Part shown: in pieces, positions 16,900 to 22,669 of the stretch
Position numbering within the stretch: position 1 is the first letter of the stretch
Layout: each line of letters opens with the position of its first letter
From: Myxococcales bacterium
Lineage (GTDB): Bacteria > Myxococcota_A > UBA9160 > SMWR01
NCBI GenBank assembly: GCA_022572485.1
Contig: JACZVU010000025.1
Span: forward strand, 1-22,669
DNA length: 22,669 bases
Direction: 5' to 3'
Notes under the pieces: model-generated
What the model was told of the DNA's origin: nothing
The model's database searches: none
What the model saw: the letters and a program-made list of their open reading frames with translations, nothing else
Program-made: the position numbers and the translations under genes

Positions 16900-17718
16900 C
16901 TACGACCGCTCCACCCTTGTGCGATGAACGAGTACCACGACGGACCCCGCCAAGATCAGAGAGACGAGGATCGCGAGCCCTTCAAGAGAGAGGCCGGGCA
17001 CCATCAAAAAATCGCCCGCCACCTGGAAGGTCGTCGGGTCGACACCATCCTGACACACGAGCGCTTGGCCCGGCGGCGACAGCGCCGCGGCCACCTTGAC
17101 ACCGTTGACGCAGACGTCGAACACCTGGCCTGCGACCTCCGCGTGAATCCTGCGGCCCATCACGTCGAAGGTGAAGCCTGCCGCACTGCACTCCGTACTC
17201 AGTACCGATCCCACCAAAGAGGCCGTGCCTTCTGCCAATGTTCCCGTCGGGATGAATGCTTCGGCTTCACACAGGGAGCAGTGTGCGGGAAGATCGCAGG
17301 CTTCGTTCTCGACGACGAATTTGATGAAGTAAGAGTAGGGGCCTCCTGGGAAGCAACCCGCACCGTCGTAACCTGCCCCCGGGCGACCGTCCCAGTGGTT
17401 CCATTCTTGCGCAACCTGGGCAGGTGGCGCCTCTACACAGATGCCATCGCATGGACCCCCAGACCCATCGTACGGATCTTCACATCCGGTGCCGGGGCCC
17501 CCCGGAGGTTTGGGTTCCATCCAATTGCAGGAGCGGTCCGGGTCATCGGGGCCTAGGGGGCCGGTTCCGTTCACGGTGTACTTACAGATGGGCGTTTCAT
17601 CGGGGCAATCGTTGTTGAAGTAGCAATTGCAGTCGGGCAGCTGCGCCGTGGCGCCATCAGCAACGACGACGAGCGACAGCTACGCCAGTGATGTGAAGAG
17701 AAAGTCTCTGAGATTCAT
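16900..17718 (-). CDS. Secreted Cys-rich protein with CTERM-like tail; signal peptide interrupted by TAG
   Basis: The frame starts at an ATG at 17718 behind a ribosome binding site (GGAGG, 11 bases upstream). It reads MNLRDFLFTSLA, hits TAG (17680-17682), and continues in the same frame with LSLVVVADGATAQ and LPDCNCYFNNDCPDE. Together these form a signal peptide with a cleavage site near ATA-Q. The body is Cys-, Gly- and Pro-rich, suggesting an exported, disulfide-bonded protein. It ends VPGLSLEGLAILVSLILAG followed by RTRVERS, a Pro-helix-basic tail like IPTL- or PEP-CTERM sorting signals. No exosortase gene is in the window. If TAG stops translation, only a leaderless product from an internal start such as GTG at 17574 (224 residues) remains. 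Other explanations are a recent pseudogene, a base-call error, or amber read-through. Confidence 0.75.
17680..17682 (-). other. In-frame amber codon inside the signal peptide
   Basis: Codon 13 of the CTERM-protein frame is TAG. It lies in the hydrophobic core between FTSLA and LSLVVV, where a Leu (TTG) or Trp (TGG) codon one base away would fit. Every downstream codon remains in frame to the natural stop. Confidence 0.85.
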
Positions 17719-18079
17719 GGTCGACCTGTCCTCCGCGTTTCGCTCCCGAGCCGCCGTCTCGCGAAGATCATGGGTGTCGCCGTTTCGCCATTCTCTTCTT
17801 CGAGGGCTTCACTCGCGATCTTCGGGCAGCGTCCGACCTCGGCGCCCTGTCAGCCGTTGGCAGCCAACAGCCAGGGCCACGTCCAACGTGCGCTTGGATG
17901 CCCGTTGTTGCATCATGGTCCATCCAATCTGATTCCGTTGCCCTGGTTTCCAGCCAGCGCTCAGCATTCCCGAGCGGCCGCAGAAAATCCGTGCCCATTC
18001 TATGTGGAAAAAGCCCCATATTGCAAGAATGATCGCATCGAATGCTTCGACTCCCGTGCGGCCTGGGCGCGGCCACCCG
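17719..18079. other. Gap with no recognisable gene
   Basis: Frames on both strands here lack family-like motifs, ribosome binding sites and hydrophobic patterns. The stretch beside 17719 should contain the promoter of the Cys-rich CTERM protein. I see no RNA gene. Confidence 0.5.
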
Positions 18080-18148
18080 CCCTATACGGCCCCTCTCCTC
18101 TATGGCCCCCTCTCCTTCATGGCTCCTCTCCCTCCATGGCTCCTTTCT
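18080..18148. repeat. Imperfect 17-bp tandem repeats
   Basis: Four pyrimidine-rich units with a period of about 17 bp follow one another, each built around YATGGC followed by CCCTCTCC-like sequence (cores near 18085, 18101, 18118, 18135). A CCCTATACGGCCCCTCT block at the left edge recurs at 18753 beside structured repeat B, linking the two areas. Confidence 0.65.
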
Positions 18149-18253
18149 GCGCCGGCCCCGATATTTCTGCAACCGCGCGTTGTAGAGTTGCACAGTCAAT
18201 AGAGGGCTAAAGAGCCTTTCCGAAGCCTCAGAACCGCAACCCCTTCGCTGGCT

Positions 18254-18360
18254 TGGCCACCGGTCGCCCGGCAAATACTCCACAGCTCCTCGATCACCGG
18301 ACACCCCGATCTCTCGCGGAAGAGAACCCACGAAGGGCCAACACTCTTCTGTGATTGCAG
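18254..18360 (+). repeat. Structured dispersed repeat, copy A (degenerate)
   Basis: This is the most diverged of three copies. It keeps a small hairpin CCGG-TCGC-CCGG (18260-18271), the CCTCGATCAC block, and the TCTCT-CGCGGA-AGAGA hairpin (18310-18325). The outer TCCCACA stem and the ACTCT hairpin seen in copies B and C are eroded. The shared GAGTTGCAC block lies 126 bases before the TCTCT stem here and 130 bases before it in copy B. Confidence 0.6.
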
Positions 18361-18540
18361 CTCGCTGGGGCGCAACTTTTGAATTTCACGACCCAAGAAT
18401 TCCCGGAGTGGCATCCGTTCATCCTTGCCCTAGCGCACGTCGCTGCTCGACTCGAAGAAGCCAACGCTCTGCACTGGGTGGATGTCGATCTCGATTTCGG
18501 GGCCGCACACCTTGCGCCATACACTTCGCGAGCCTGCTAG
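18355..18540 (+). pseudogene. Remnant of a tyrosine recombinase (phage-type integrase), box I region
   Basis: The frame, closed upstream by a stop at 18352-18354, encodes 61 residues. The segment PFILALAHVAARLEEANALH followed by WVDVDLD aligns with the box I region of tyrosine recombinases. From the catalytic Arg, Glu is at +3, Leu at +7, Trp at +9, Asp at +11 and Asp at +13, the spacing seen in XerC-like GLRVSELVGLKWSDID. The rest of the catalytic domain (the second Arg, the His-x-x-Arg and the Tyr) is missing, so it is a dead fragment. It sits 70 bp from a truncated tRNA gene, the usual neighbour of an integrase. The short length limits certainty. Confidence 0.5.
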
Positions 18541-18610
18541 ATGGCGCGAGGGCGAACCGAAAGTGGATTCAGTCGATGGGAGAGGCGAGTTGGGCAAACG
18601 AGAGGTTCGC

Positions 18611-18655
18611 TGGCGCTCCGGGCAGGACTCGAACCTGCGACCCGCTGCTTAGAAG
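18611..18655 (-). tRNA. 3' half of tRNA-Arg(TCT), truncated at the anticodon loop
   Basis: On the minus strand the sequence reads anticodon loop CTTCTAA (anticodon TCT at 18653-18651), anticodon-stem 3' strand GCAGC, variable loop GGGTC, T-arm GCAGG-TTCGAGT-CCTGC, acceptor 3' strand CCGGAGC, discriminator G and encoded CCA (18613-18611). This closely follows bacterial tRNA-Arg(TCT) such as E. coli argU. The 5' half is absent: bases before the loop (CGCCAT) cannot pair with GCAGC, and no D-arm follows. A break at the anticodon loop is the classic crossover point for tRNA-targeted integrases, so this is best read as an attachment-site remnant, not a working tRNA. Confidence 0.85.
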
Positions 18656-18697
18656 ATGGCGAGGAACCCGAGGAATGACAAATACTTACGTCTCCTG

Positions 18698-18734
18698 CTC
18701 TGCAAGAGACTGCAGAGGGCTGCAATAGACTGCA
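18698..18734. repeat. Twin 20-bp hairpin repeats
   Basis: CTCTGCA-AGAGAC-TGCAGAG (18698-18717) is a perfect 7-bp stem with a 6-base loop. It is followed 20 bp later by a related TGCA-ATAGAC-TGCA (18721-18734). They lie between the tRNA fragment and structured repeat B. Confidence 0.6.
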
Positions 18735-18877
18735 CCGGTGACGGCCCCACGGCCCTATACGGCCCCTCTTTTTCGCCCCCCTACGGGCCGCCGGGGTTCC
18801 GGGTTCGGAGTTGCACGGTTGCGCGGTTGCAGGGGGGTACAGAGCCCCCCCCATCCCTCACCACCGCGGTTTCCTCG

Positions 18878-19001
18878 CAAACGGTCCGTCCACCGTTTGA
18901 AAGTCCCACACAGCCCTTCGATCACAGAATACCTGGATCTCTCGTGGAAGAGAGTCCGCGGGAGATGTACTCTAAAGAGTGTCAATCCAACCAGTCAGGT
19001 G
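18878..19001 (+). repeat. Structured dispersed repeat, copy B
   Basis: Copy B holds hairpin 1, CAAACGGT-CCGTCC-ACCGTTTG (18878-18899, 8-bp perfect stem). Next comes a TCCCACA block (18904), then hairpin 2, TCTCT-CGTGGA-AGAGA (18938-18953), and hairpin 3, ACTCT-AA-AGAGT (18969-18980). It ends AGTCAGGTG. The same order and spacing appear in copy C, with different but still pairing bases in hairpins 1 and 3. It lies upstream of the FlgO/TPR gene, in the same orientation as copy C. Confidence 0.75.
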
Positions 19002-19184
19002 GAAATGCTTGCACTGGAGAAATGCTGGTGGGCCTGACCCCTTGGTTGGTCCAGGCTGGGCGCTCTGGGGGCCCTTCGGGTGGCTGGTTGGCCCAACCCG
19101 GCCGTAAACACACGTCTGCCGCCATCCTGCTGGGATCTGGGTAGAATACGCCCCCAACGGTCTGGATCAGCCGGGGCGGCCCAG

Positions 19185-21419
19185 ATGTCACTCATCGCCG
19201 AACTCAAGCGCCGCAACGTCTTCCGGGTAGGCGTGGTCTATGGAATCGTGGCGTGGCTGCTGATGGAAGTGGCGTCCGTCGTGCTGCCGACCTTCGATGC
19301 GCCCGATTGGGTGATGAAGGTCTTTACCTTCCTCCTGATCCTCGGCTTCCCGATCGCGTTGATCCTGGCCTGGGCGTTCGAGCTGACGCCGGAGGGGATT
19401 AAGCGCGAATCGGCTGTTGATCCAGACGAGCCCATCGCCCACGTAACAGGCCGGAAGCTCGACTTCGCAATTATTGCGCTGCTGTTGATCGCTGTCGTTT
19501 ACTTCGCTGTGGATAAATTCGTGCCGGAGCAGGCAGAATTCACAGCCGAGTCGGTTGCGCGGGAAAAATCGATCGCGGTTCTGCCGTTCGTCAACATGAG
19601 TGGCGATCCGGAACAGGAGTACTTCTCCGACGGTATCTCCGAAGAGCTGCTCAATGTGCTCGCCAAGGTCAAGGGTCTGCGGGTCACGTCGCGCACCTCG
19701 GCGTTCGCATTCAAAGGCACGAACACCTCCATTCCCGAAATCGCCGAGAAACTGGGCGTGAAGCACGTGCTGGAGGGCTCGGTGCGAATGGCCGGTGACC
19801 GGGTGCGGATCACGACCCAGTTGATCGACGTCGAGACAGACTCCCACCTGTGGTCTGCGTCCTACGATCGTGAGCTGTCCGACATCTTTGCCGTGCAGGA
19901 TGAGATTGCGGCGAAGGTCGGGGAAGCGCTGAAGGTCGCTCTGTTGGAAGCTGATTCCAGACCGATCCAGCCAAGCCGCGAAACCTCGATCGAAGTCTAC
20001 AGCGACTACCTTCTTGCTCGCCAGAAGCTGACGAACATGAGCCTTGGCTTCGCTACCGCCGGTGAAGCCGAGGGTCTCCTTAACGAGGTCATTGAAAGAG
20101 ATCCCAATTACGCGCCCGCTTATGCCGCGCTCGCTGAAACATATAATGCCATGGCTGGCTGGGGCATGATTTCCGCCGCCGAGGCATCTGCGCGGATGAG
20201 GCCTCTGGTAGAGCAGGCGCTTTCCCTCGACGATCGGATGGCCGAAGCCTGGCAACATCTCGCCTTCGTCCGTCGGGGAAACGGTGACTTTGCAGGCGCG
20301 CAAGCGGCAGAGGAGAGAGCATTGTTGCTCGATTCTCGAAATCCCCTGATCCTCAGAAGTCAGATCGTCCGCTGGCAAAGGACGCACGAGCCAGAGCGTG
20401 GTCTTGTATACGCCGACGAGTTGCTTCGTGTTGATCCGCTGTCCCCGAAGAGCCTGTATTCTGTCGTGGACCTTTATGGACGTCTTGGGCGTTTTGACGA
20501 TGTCGAAAGGATGCTCGGCCGTATCCGCACGATCGATCCTCAGAACTTATACTATTTATTTCCCACTTCAATCCTCGCGAGCAACCGTGGCGATCTGGTC
20601 ACGGCTCTGAGATTTCGGGAAGAGGCAAGGGAGATTGACACTGACGACCCGGAGTTCCCTTCCTGGATCGCGATGACATATTTTGCCCTAGGGGATGTAG
20701 CCGCCGCGGAATATTGGAATGACGCGGCCTCACGACTCGATCCAGAAGCGCCCCACGTAAGGGTGATGGCGATGCTTCTCCACCTCTACCACGGTGCGGA
20801 AGACGAGGCCGTTGCGATTGCTCGCAAACTCGCGCGGCCAGATTCCCACAACCGATATGCGAGCCGAGGGATCGCGCTGCGCATCCTAGCCGCATCGGAT
20901 TTGGCCACAGAAAAAACTGAAGACATCATCACCCGCTACCTCACACACTATCCTGAATTGGCGGACGGAAAGTTTCCAACCGAGCGGTTATTTCCTAGGA
21001 ATTCTGATGTTCGGGAGGCCTTTATGGCCACTTTGGATCTTGCCTCCGCCTATCTGCACGTGGGGCAAGAGGCGAAGGCAGAATCGCTGTTTTCCCTGGT
21101 TGAATCCGAGTTGCCGCACTGGCCAAGATCAACGGTATGGGGCGCTGACATCGCGAACGTGGAACTCCACGCGCTTCGCGGCGAGAAAGAAAAAGCGCTA
21201 GCGGCTCTTCAAAAACACGCGAAAACGGGCTTGAGGGACAGGTGGCGGTGGCAGGTACTCTACAACCCGAACCTGGAATCCATCCGGGATACACCCGAAT
21301 TCGCCGCGATCGTCGCGGAGATCGAAGCTGACATGGCGGAGCAGCTGGCGCGCGTACGCGAGATGGAACGAAACGGAGAATTGGAACCGATCCCTGAGGT
21401 TTCAGCAGCGACTCAATAA
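19185..21419 (+). CDS. FlgO-domain/TPR inner-membrane protein
   Basis: This 744-residue protein belongs to the family often mislabelled adenylate cyclase or TolB-like. It starts MSLIAELKRRNVFRVGVVYG, typical of the family; two membrane helices follow (about 15-33 and 43-64), with a third at 93-110. A FlgO-like domain spans about 127-250, with SIAVLPFVNMSGDPEQEYFSDG, ISEELLNVLAKVKGLRVTSR and VLEGSVRMAGDRVRITTQL as hallmarks. The remainder is TPR-like helices (about 270-700). No cyclase or DNA-binding domain is present. Its role is unknown; relatives are thought to act in signalling or envelope functions. The chosen ATG starts exactly at the conserved N-terminus; a longer frame from 19080 is not family-like. 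TAGAAT (19142-19147) could be a -10 element. Its 3' half is visibly less GC-rich than its neighbours, and structured repeats flank it on both sides. Confidence 0.93.
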   Translation: MSLIAELKRRNVFRVGVVYGIVAWLLMEVASVVLPTFDAPDWVMKVFTFLLILGFPIALILAWAFELTPEGIKRESAVDPDEPIAHVTGRKLDFAIIALLLIAVVYFAVDKFVPEQAEFTAESVAREKSIAVLPFVNMSGDPEQEYFSDGISEELLNVLAKVKGLRVTSRTSAFAFKGTNTSIPEIAEKLGVKHVLEGSVRMAGDRVRITTQLIDVETDSHLWSASYDRELSDIFAVQDEIAAKVGEALKVALLEADSRPIQPSRETSIEVYSDYLLARQKLTNMSLGFATAGEAEGLLNEVIERDPNYAPAYAALAETYNAMAGWGMISAAEASARMRPLVEQALSLDDRMAEAWQHLAFVRRGNGDFAGAQAAEERALLLDSRNPLILRSQIVRWQRTHEPERGLVYADELLRVDPLSPKSLYSVVDLYGRLGRFDDVERMLGRIRTIDPQNLYYLFPTSILASNRGDLVTALRFREEAREIDTDDPEFPSWIAMTYFALGDVAAAEYWNDAASRLDPEAPHVRVMAMLLHLYHGAEDEAVAIARKLARPDSHNRYASRGIALRILAASDLATEKTEDIITRYLTHYPELADGKFPTERLFPRNSDVREAFMATLDLASAYLHVGQEAKAESLFSLVESELPHWPRSTVWGADIANVELHALRGEKEKALAALQKHAKTGLRDRWRWQVLYNPNLESIRDTPEFAAIVAEIEADMAEQLARVREMERNGELEPIPEVSAATQ

Positions 21420-21423
21420 TTCC

Positions 21424-21538
21424 CCGCCTTCCTGCGGCTCCCACACAGGCCTTCGATAACTGGATAGGATGTTCTCTCGCGGAAGAGAATCTGTGGGAGG
21501 GTGACTCAGATGAGTGTCAAAACGATCGAGTCAGGTGA
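21424..21538 (+). repeat. Structured dispersed repeat, copy C
   Basis: Copy C begins five bases after the FlgO/TPR stop codon. Hairpin 1 is CCGC-CTTCCT-GCGG (21424-21437). A perfect outer stem TCCCACA (21439-21445) pairs with TGTGGGA (21492-21498) and encloses hairpin 2, TTCTCT-CGCGGA-AGAGAA (21472-21489). Hairpin 3 is ACTCA-GA-TGAGT (21504-21515). It ends GAGTCAGGTG like copy B. It could also act as the 3' end structure of the FlgO/TPR mRNA, although it has no U-tract. Confidence 0.75.
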
Positions 21539-21627
21539 GAGGCAATCGGTTAGCCACGGCGCGCTGCGTCGGGTCCGGCCTCGACGGTCGGCCACCCTTC
21601 GCGGGGACGCAAGAGCGCCCGAACGCG

Positions 21628-22095
21628 TCACGTGCGCGGCGCGACCTGCCAGTAACGTATCGGAGGCCCTTCCCCGAGAGGGGTCGCCGGCAGCTCGTAC
21701 TTGGCGGCGTAGGCTCGCCGCAGTCGGTCGATGCGCTCAGGTTGATCGAGAGGCATCAAGCTGACCTCGTAGAGCTTTTCACCGATCTTCAACCGGACGT
21801 CGGGGTGGGCATCGACCCATCCGGGCCAGCGCTTGCTCTCGGGGTTTCGCGCACCGATGTAGAGCCCCCCGTCCACCTCGGCACACCAGATCGTGACCGA
21901 GTGCGGCAAGAGATAGGGGGTTTGCACCTCCACCGCGATTTCCTTGTGATCGTTGGTGAACGACCAGTCCGCAGGAATCGCGACGGACTCGCCGGCCAGG
22001 CGCAGGCCAGGACGTTGATCTTCAGGGCTGAAGCAAGCGGTCGCGATGAGGCTCAGCGCAAGGGCAGCCCCAATGCGGCAGAGAAGTGTCTTCAT
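21628..22095 (-). CDS. Small lipid-anchored protein, split-barrel (DUF2255-like) candidate
   Basis: The 155-residue product starts MKTLLCRIGAALALSLIATAC. This is a lipoprotein signal with lipobox A18-T19-A20-C21 (Ala at -3 is tolerated). A strong ribosome binding site (GGAGGA, six bases before the ATG) fixes this start over a longer frame from 22227. The mature part has VTIWCAEVDGGLYIGARNP, RWPGWVDAHPDVRLKIGEKL and DRLRRAYAAKYELP. These resemble DUF2255/deazaflavin-type split barrels, in which a strand pair plus a conserved AYxxKY end is typical. Such proteins are normally cytoplasmic, so a lipid anchor would be unusual. The family call is from memory and moderate. It stands alone, between structured repeat C and the IS transposase. 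Confidence 0.82.
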   Translation of the reverse strand: MKTLLCRIGAALALSLIATACFSPEDQRPGLRLAGESVAIPADWSFTNDHKEIAVEVQTPYLLPHSVTIWCAEVDGGLYIGARNPESKRWPGWVDAHPDVRLKIGEKLYEVSLMPLDQPERIDRLRRAYAAKYELPATPLGEGPPIRYWQVAPRT

Positions 22096-22159
22096 GGTCT
22101 TCCTCCGAGGCAGCCGTATGCTACGCCATAACGGCTGCAGCGTCCGGAGACCGTGCGGT

Positions 22160-22669
22160 GGAGATCCGTGGGGCGTTGGTGCATGAATAGGAACGCGGCA
22201 GCGTCTCCCCACTCCCATGATCTTCATCAGGCGCCGATCGCGTAGGACGCGGGCTTGCCGAGAGCCGTCATCCTGTTCAGAACGTTGCAGGCGATCAGCG
22301 TCTCAGCTTCCTGTGCCTTCGAGTGCCGAGCACGAAGCCGGTCGCCAATGATCGACTTGTACCGGAAGAAGGCGTTCTCGACGGTGCCTTGGCGGTGGTA
22401 GCCAGACTCCTTCTTCCACTGTCGCCGTCCGACTTCCCTGATTCGTGCAACCGTTCGGTCACGAGCAGAGCATTGCGTCACGTTTCTTCCGCCAACAGTG
22501 GCGTTCCTCGTTGGAGGAACGACAACGACCGCCCCTCGTTGGGTGGCTGCGTCGTAGACCGGCCGAGAGTCGTATGCGGCGTCCGCGACGAAGCCGGATA
22601 GTTCACCCTCGAATTGACCGAGGAGATCGGGAACGGTCGCAGCATCGTCGGCGTTTCCGTCGGTCAGCA
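22160..22669 (-). mobile_element. IS5-family insertion sequence, partial
   Basis: The element containing the transposase ends somewhere between the transposase stop (22227) and the lipoprotein gene start (22095). I placed the edge near 22160 only as an estimate. Its terminal inverted repeat cannot be identified because the other end is outside the window. Confidence 0.5.
22227..22669 (-). CDS. IS5-family transposase, C-terminal part (runs off window)
   Basis: The frame is open from the right window edge to a TAG... or TGA-type stop at 22227-22229, giving about 147 residues of the C-terminal half of an IS5-family DDE transposase. FVADAAYDSRPVYDAATQRG carries the second catalytic Asp region (ADAAYD). 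The family block WKKESGYHRQGTVENAFFRY contains the catalytic Glu (in VENAFFRY), followed by KSIIGDRLRAR and the usual tail LNRMTALGKPAS. The N-terminal half and the first Asp lie outside the window. An internal GTG near 22481 would give only 84 residues and is not the true start. No frameshift is seen in the visible part. Whether the full element is intact cannot be judged. Confidence 0.9.
   Translation of the reverse strand, partial: LTDGNADDAATVPDLLGQFEGELSGFVADAAYDSRPVYDAATQRGAVVVVPPTRNATVGGRNVTQCSARDRTVARIREVGRRQWKKESGYHRQGTVENAFFRYKSIIGDRLRARHSKAQEAETLIACNVLNRMTALGKPASYAIGA

Larger units (their letters stand above)
18656..22669. mobile_element. Possible edge of an integrated island
   Basis: The displaced tRNA 3' half points its missing 5' side to the right. 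In a normal tRNA-targeted insertion the island would then occupy the right-hand side, with an intact tRNA-Arg(TCT) on the minus strand beyond the window. The area holds repeats, a FlgO/TPR gene, a small lipoprotein and an IS5-type transposase. The far border is not visible, so this is inference. Confidence 0.3.

Noticed and set aside
17768..18331. A 187-residue minus-strand frame in the scar region
   Set aside because: Very Arg-rich, low-complexity composition over the 17-bp repeats, no start signal and no motif; likely a chance frame in GC-rich DNA.
18608..18670. Intact tRNA gene
   Set aside because: Only the 3' half is present; the bases before the anticodon loop cannot form the anticodon stem and there is no D-arm or 5' acceptor strand.
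19188..20387. A 399-residue frame antisense to the FlgO/TPR gene
   Set aside because: It lies wholly within a well-supported gene, with Arg/His/Gln-rich shadow composition and no start signal.
19185..21419. Adenylate cyclase label for the FlgO/TPR protein
   Set aside because: This label is common for relatives, but no cyclase catalytic domain is present; only membrane helices, the FlgO-like domain and TPRs.
18878..21538. Integron gene cassette with attC sites
   Set aside because: The repeats are imperfect-palindrome-like and flank one gene, but I find no GTTRRRY/RYYYAAC core sites and no integron integrase in the window.

Overview
The window is GC-rich DNA from a Gram-negative bacterium, probably an uncultured, proteobacteria-like lineage. 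Supporting signs are several lipoprotein signal peptides, a glycolate oxidase operon, a FlgO/TPR membrane protein and a C-terminal IPTL/PEP-CTERM-like sorting tail. Nothing in the window fixes the phylum; a former-deltaproteobacterial type (Myxococcota or Desulfobacterota) is only a guess from gene flavour.

Layout. (1) 1-2917, plus strand: the 3' end of an unknown gene overlaps a large TPR-like lipoprotein. (2) 2921-11509, minus strand: glcD-glcE-glcF, encoding the three-subunit FAD/Fe-S glycolate dehydrogenase. Upstream of these on the same strand lie a TPR-zincin fusion, a coiled-coil/zinc-ribbon protein, a TMTC-like membrane glycosyltransferase with TPR repeats, and a 45-residue single-span membrane protein. 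A 22-bp tandem repeat sits exactly at the glcE/glcF junction. (3) 11660-14341, plus strand: an amine-oxidase-type FAD enzyme, a nine-unit 26-bp tandem array, and a putative lipoprotein with a JAMM-like motif. (4) 14505-16871: a PPOX-class split-barrel enzyme, then two cation-diffusion-facilitator transporters in a row, the second DmeF-like. (5) 16900-17718, minus strand: a secreted Cys-rich protein with a CTERM-like tail, whose signal peptide is interrupted by an in-frame TAG.

(6) 17719-19184 has no intact gene and reads like an integration scar. It holds short tandem repeats, a remnant of a tyrosine recombinase (box I), the 3' half of a tRNA-Arg(TCT) gene cut at the anticodon loop, and two copies (A and B) of a hairpin-rich dispersed repeat. 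(7) 19185-21419 encodes a FlgO-domain/TPR membrane protein bracketed by copies B and C of that repeat. (8) 21628-22669: a lipid-anchored small protein and the C-terminal part of an IS5-family transposase running off the window.

The most unusual parts are the structured repeat family, whose hairpins appear to be preserved by compensating changes and whose copies flank the FlgO/TPR gene; the tRNA/integrase scar next to it; the amber codon in the CTERM-protein signal peptide; and the tandem repeat that duplicates a stop/start module between glcE and glcF. The right-hand 4 kb may be part of an integrated island. No complete, obviously new multi-gene system can be shown from this sequence alone.
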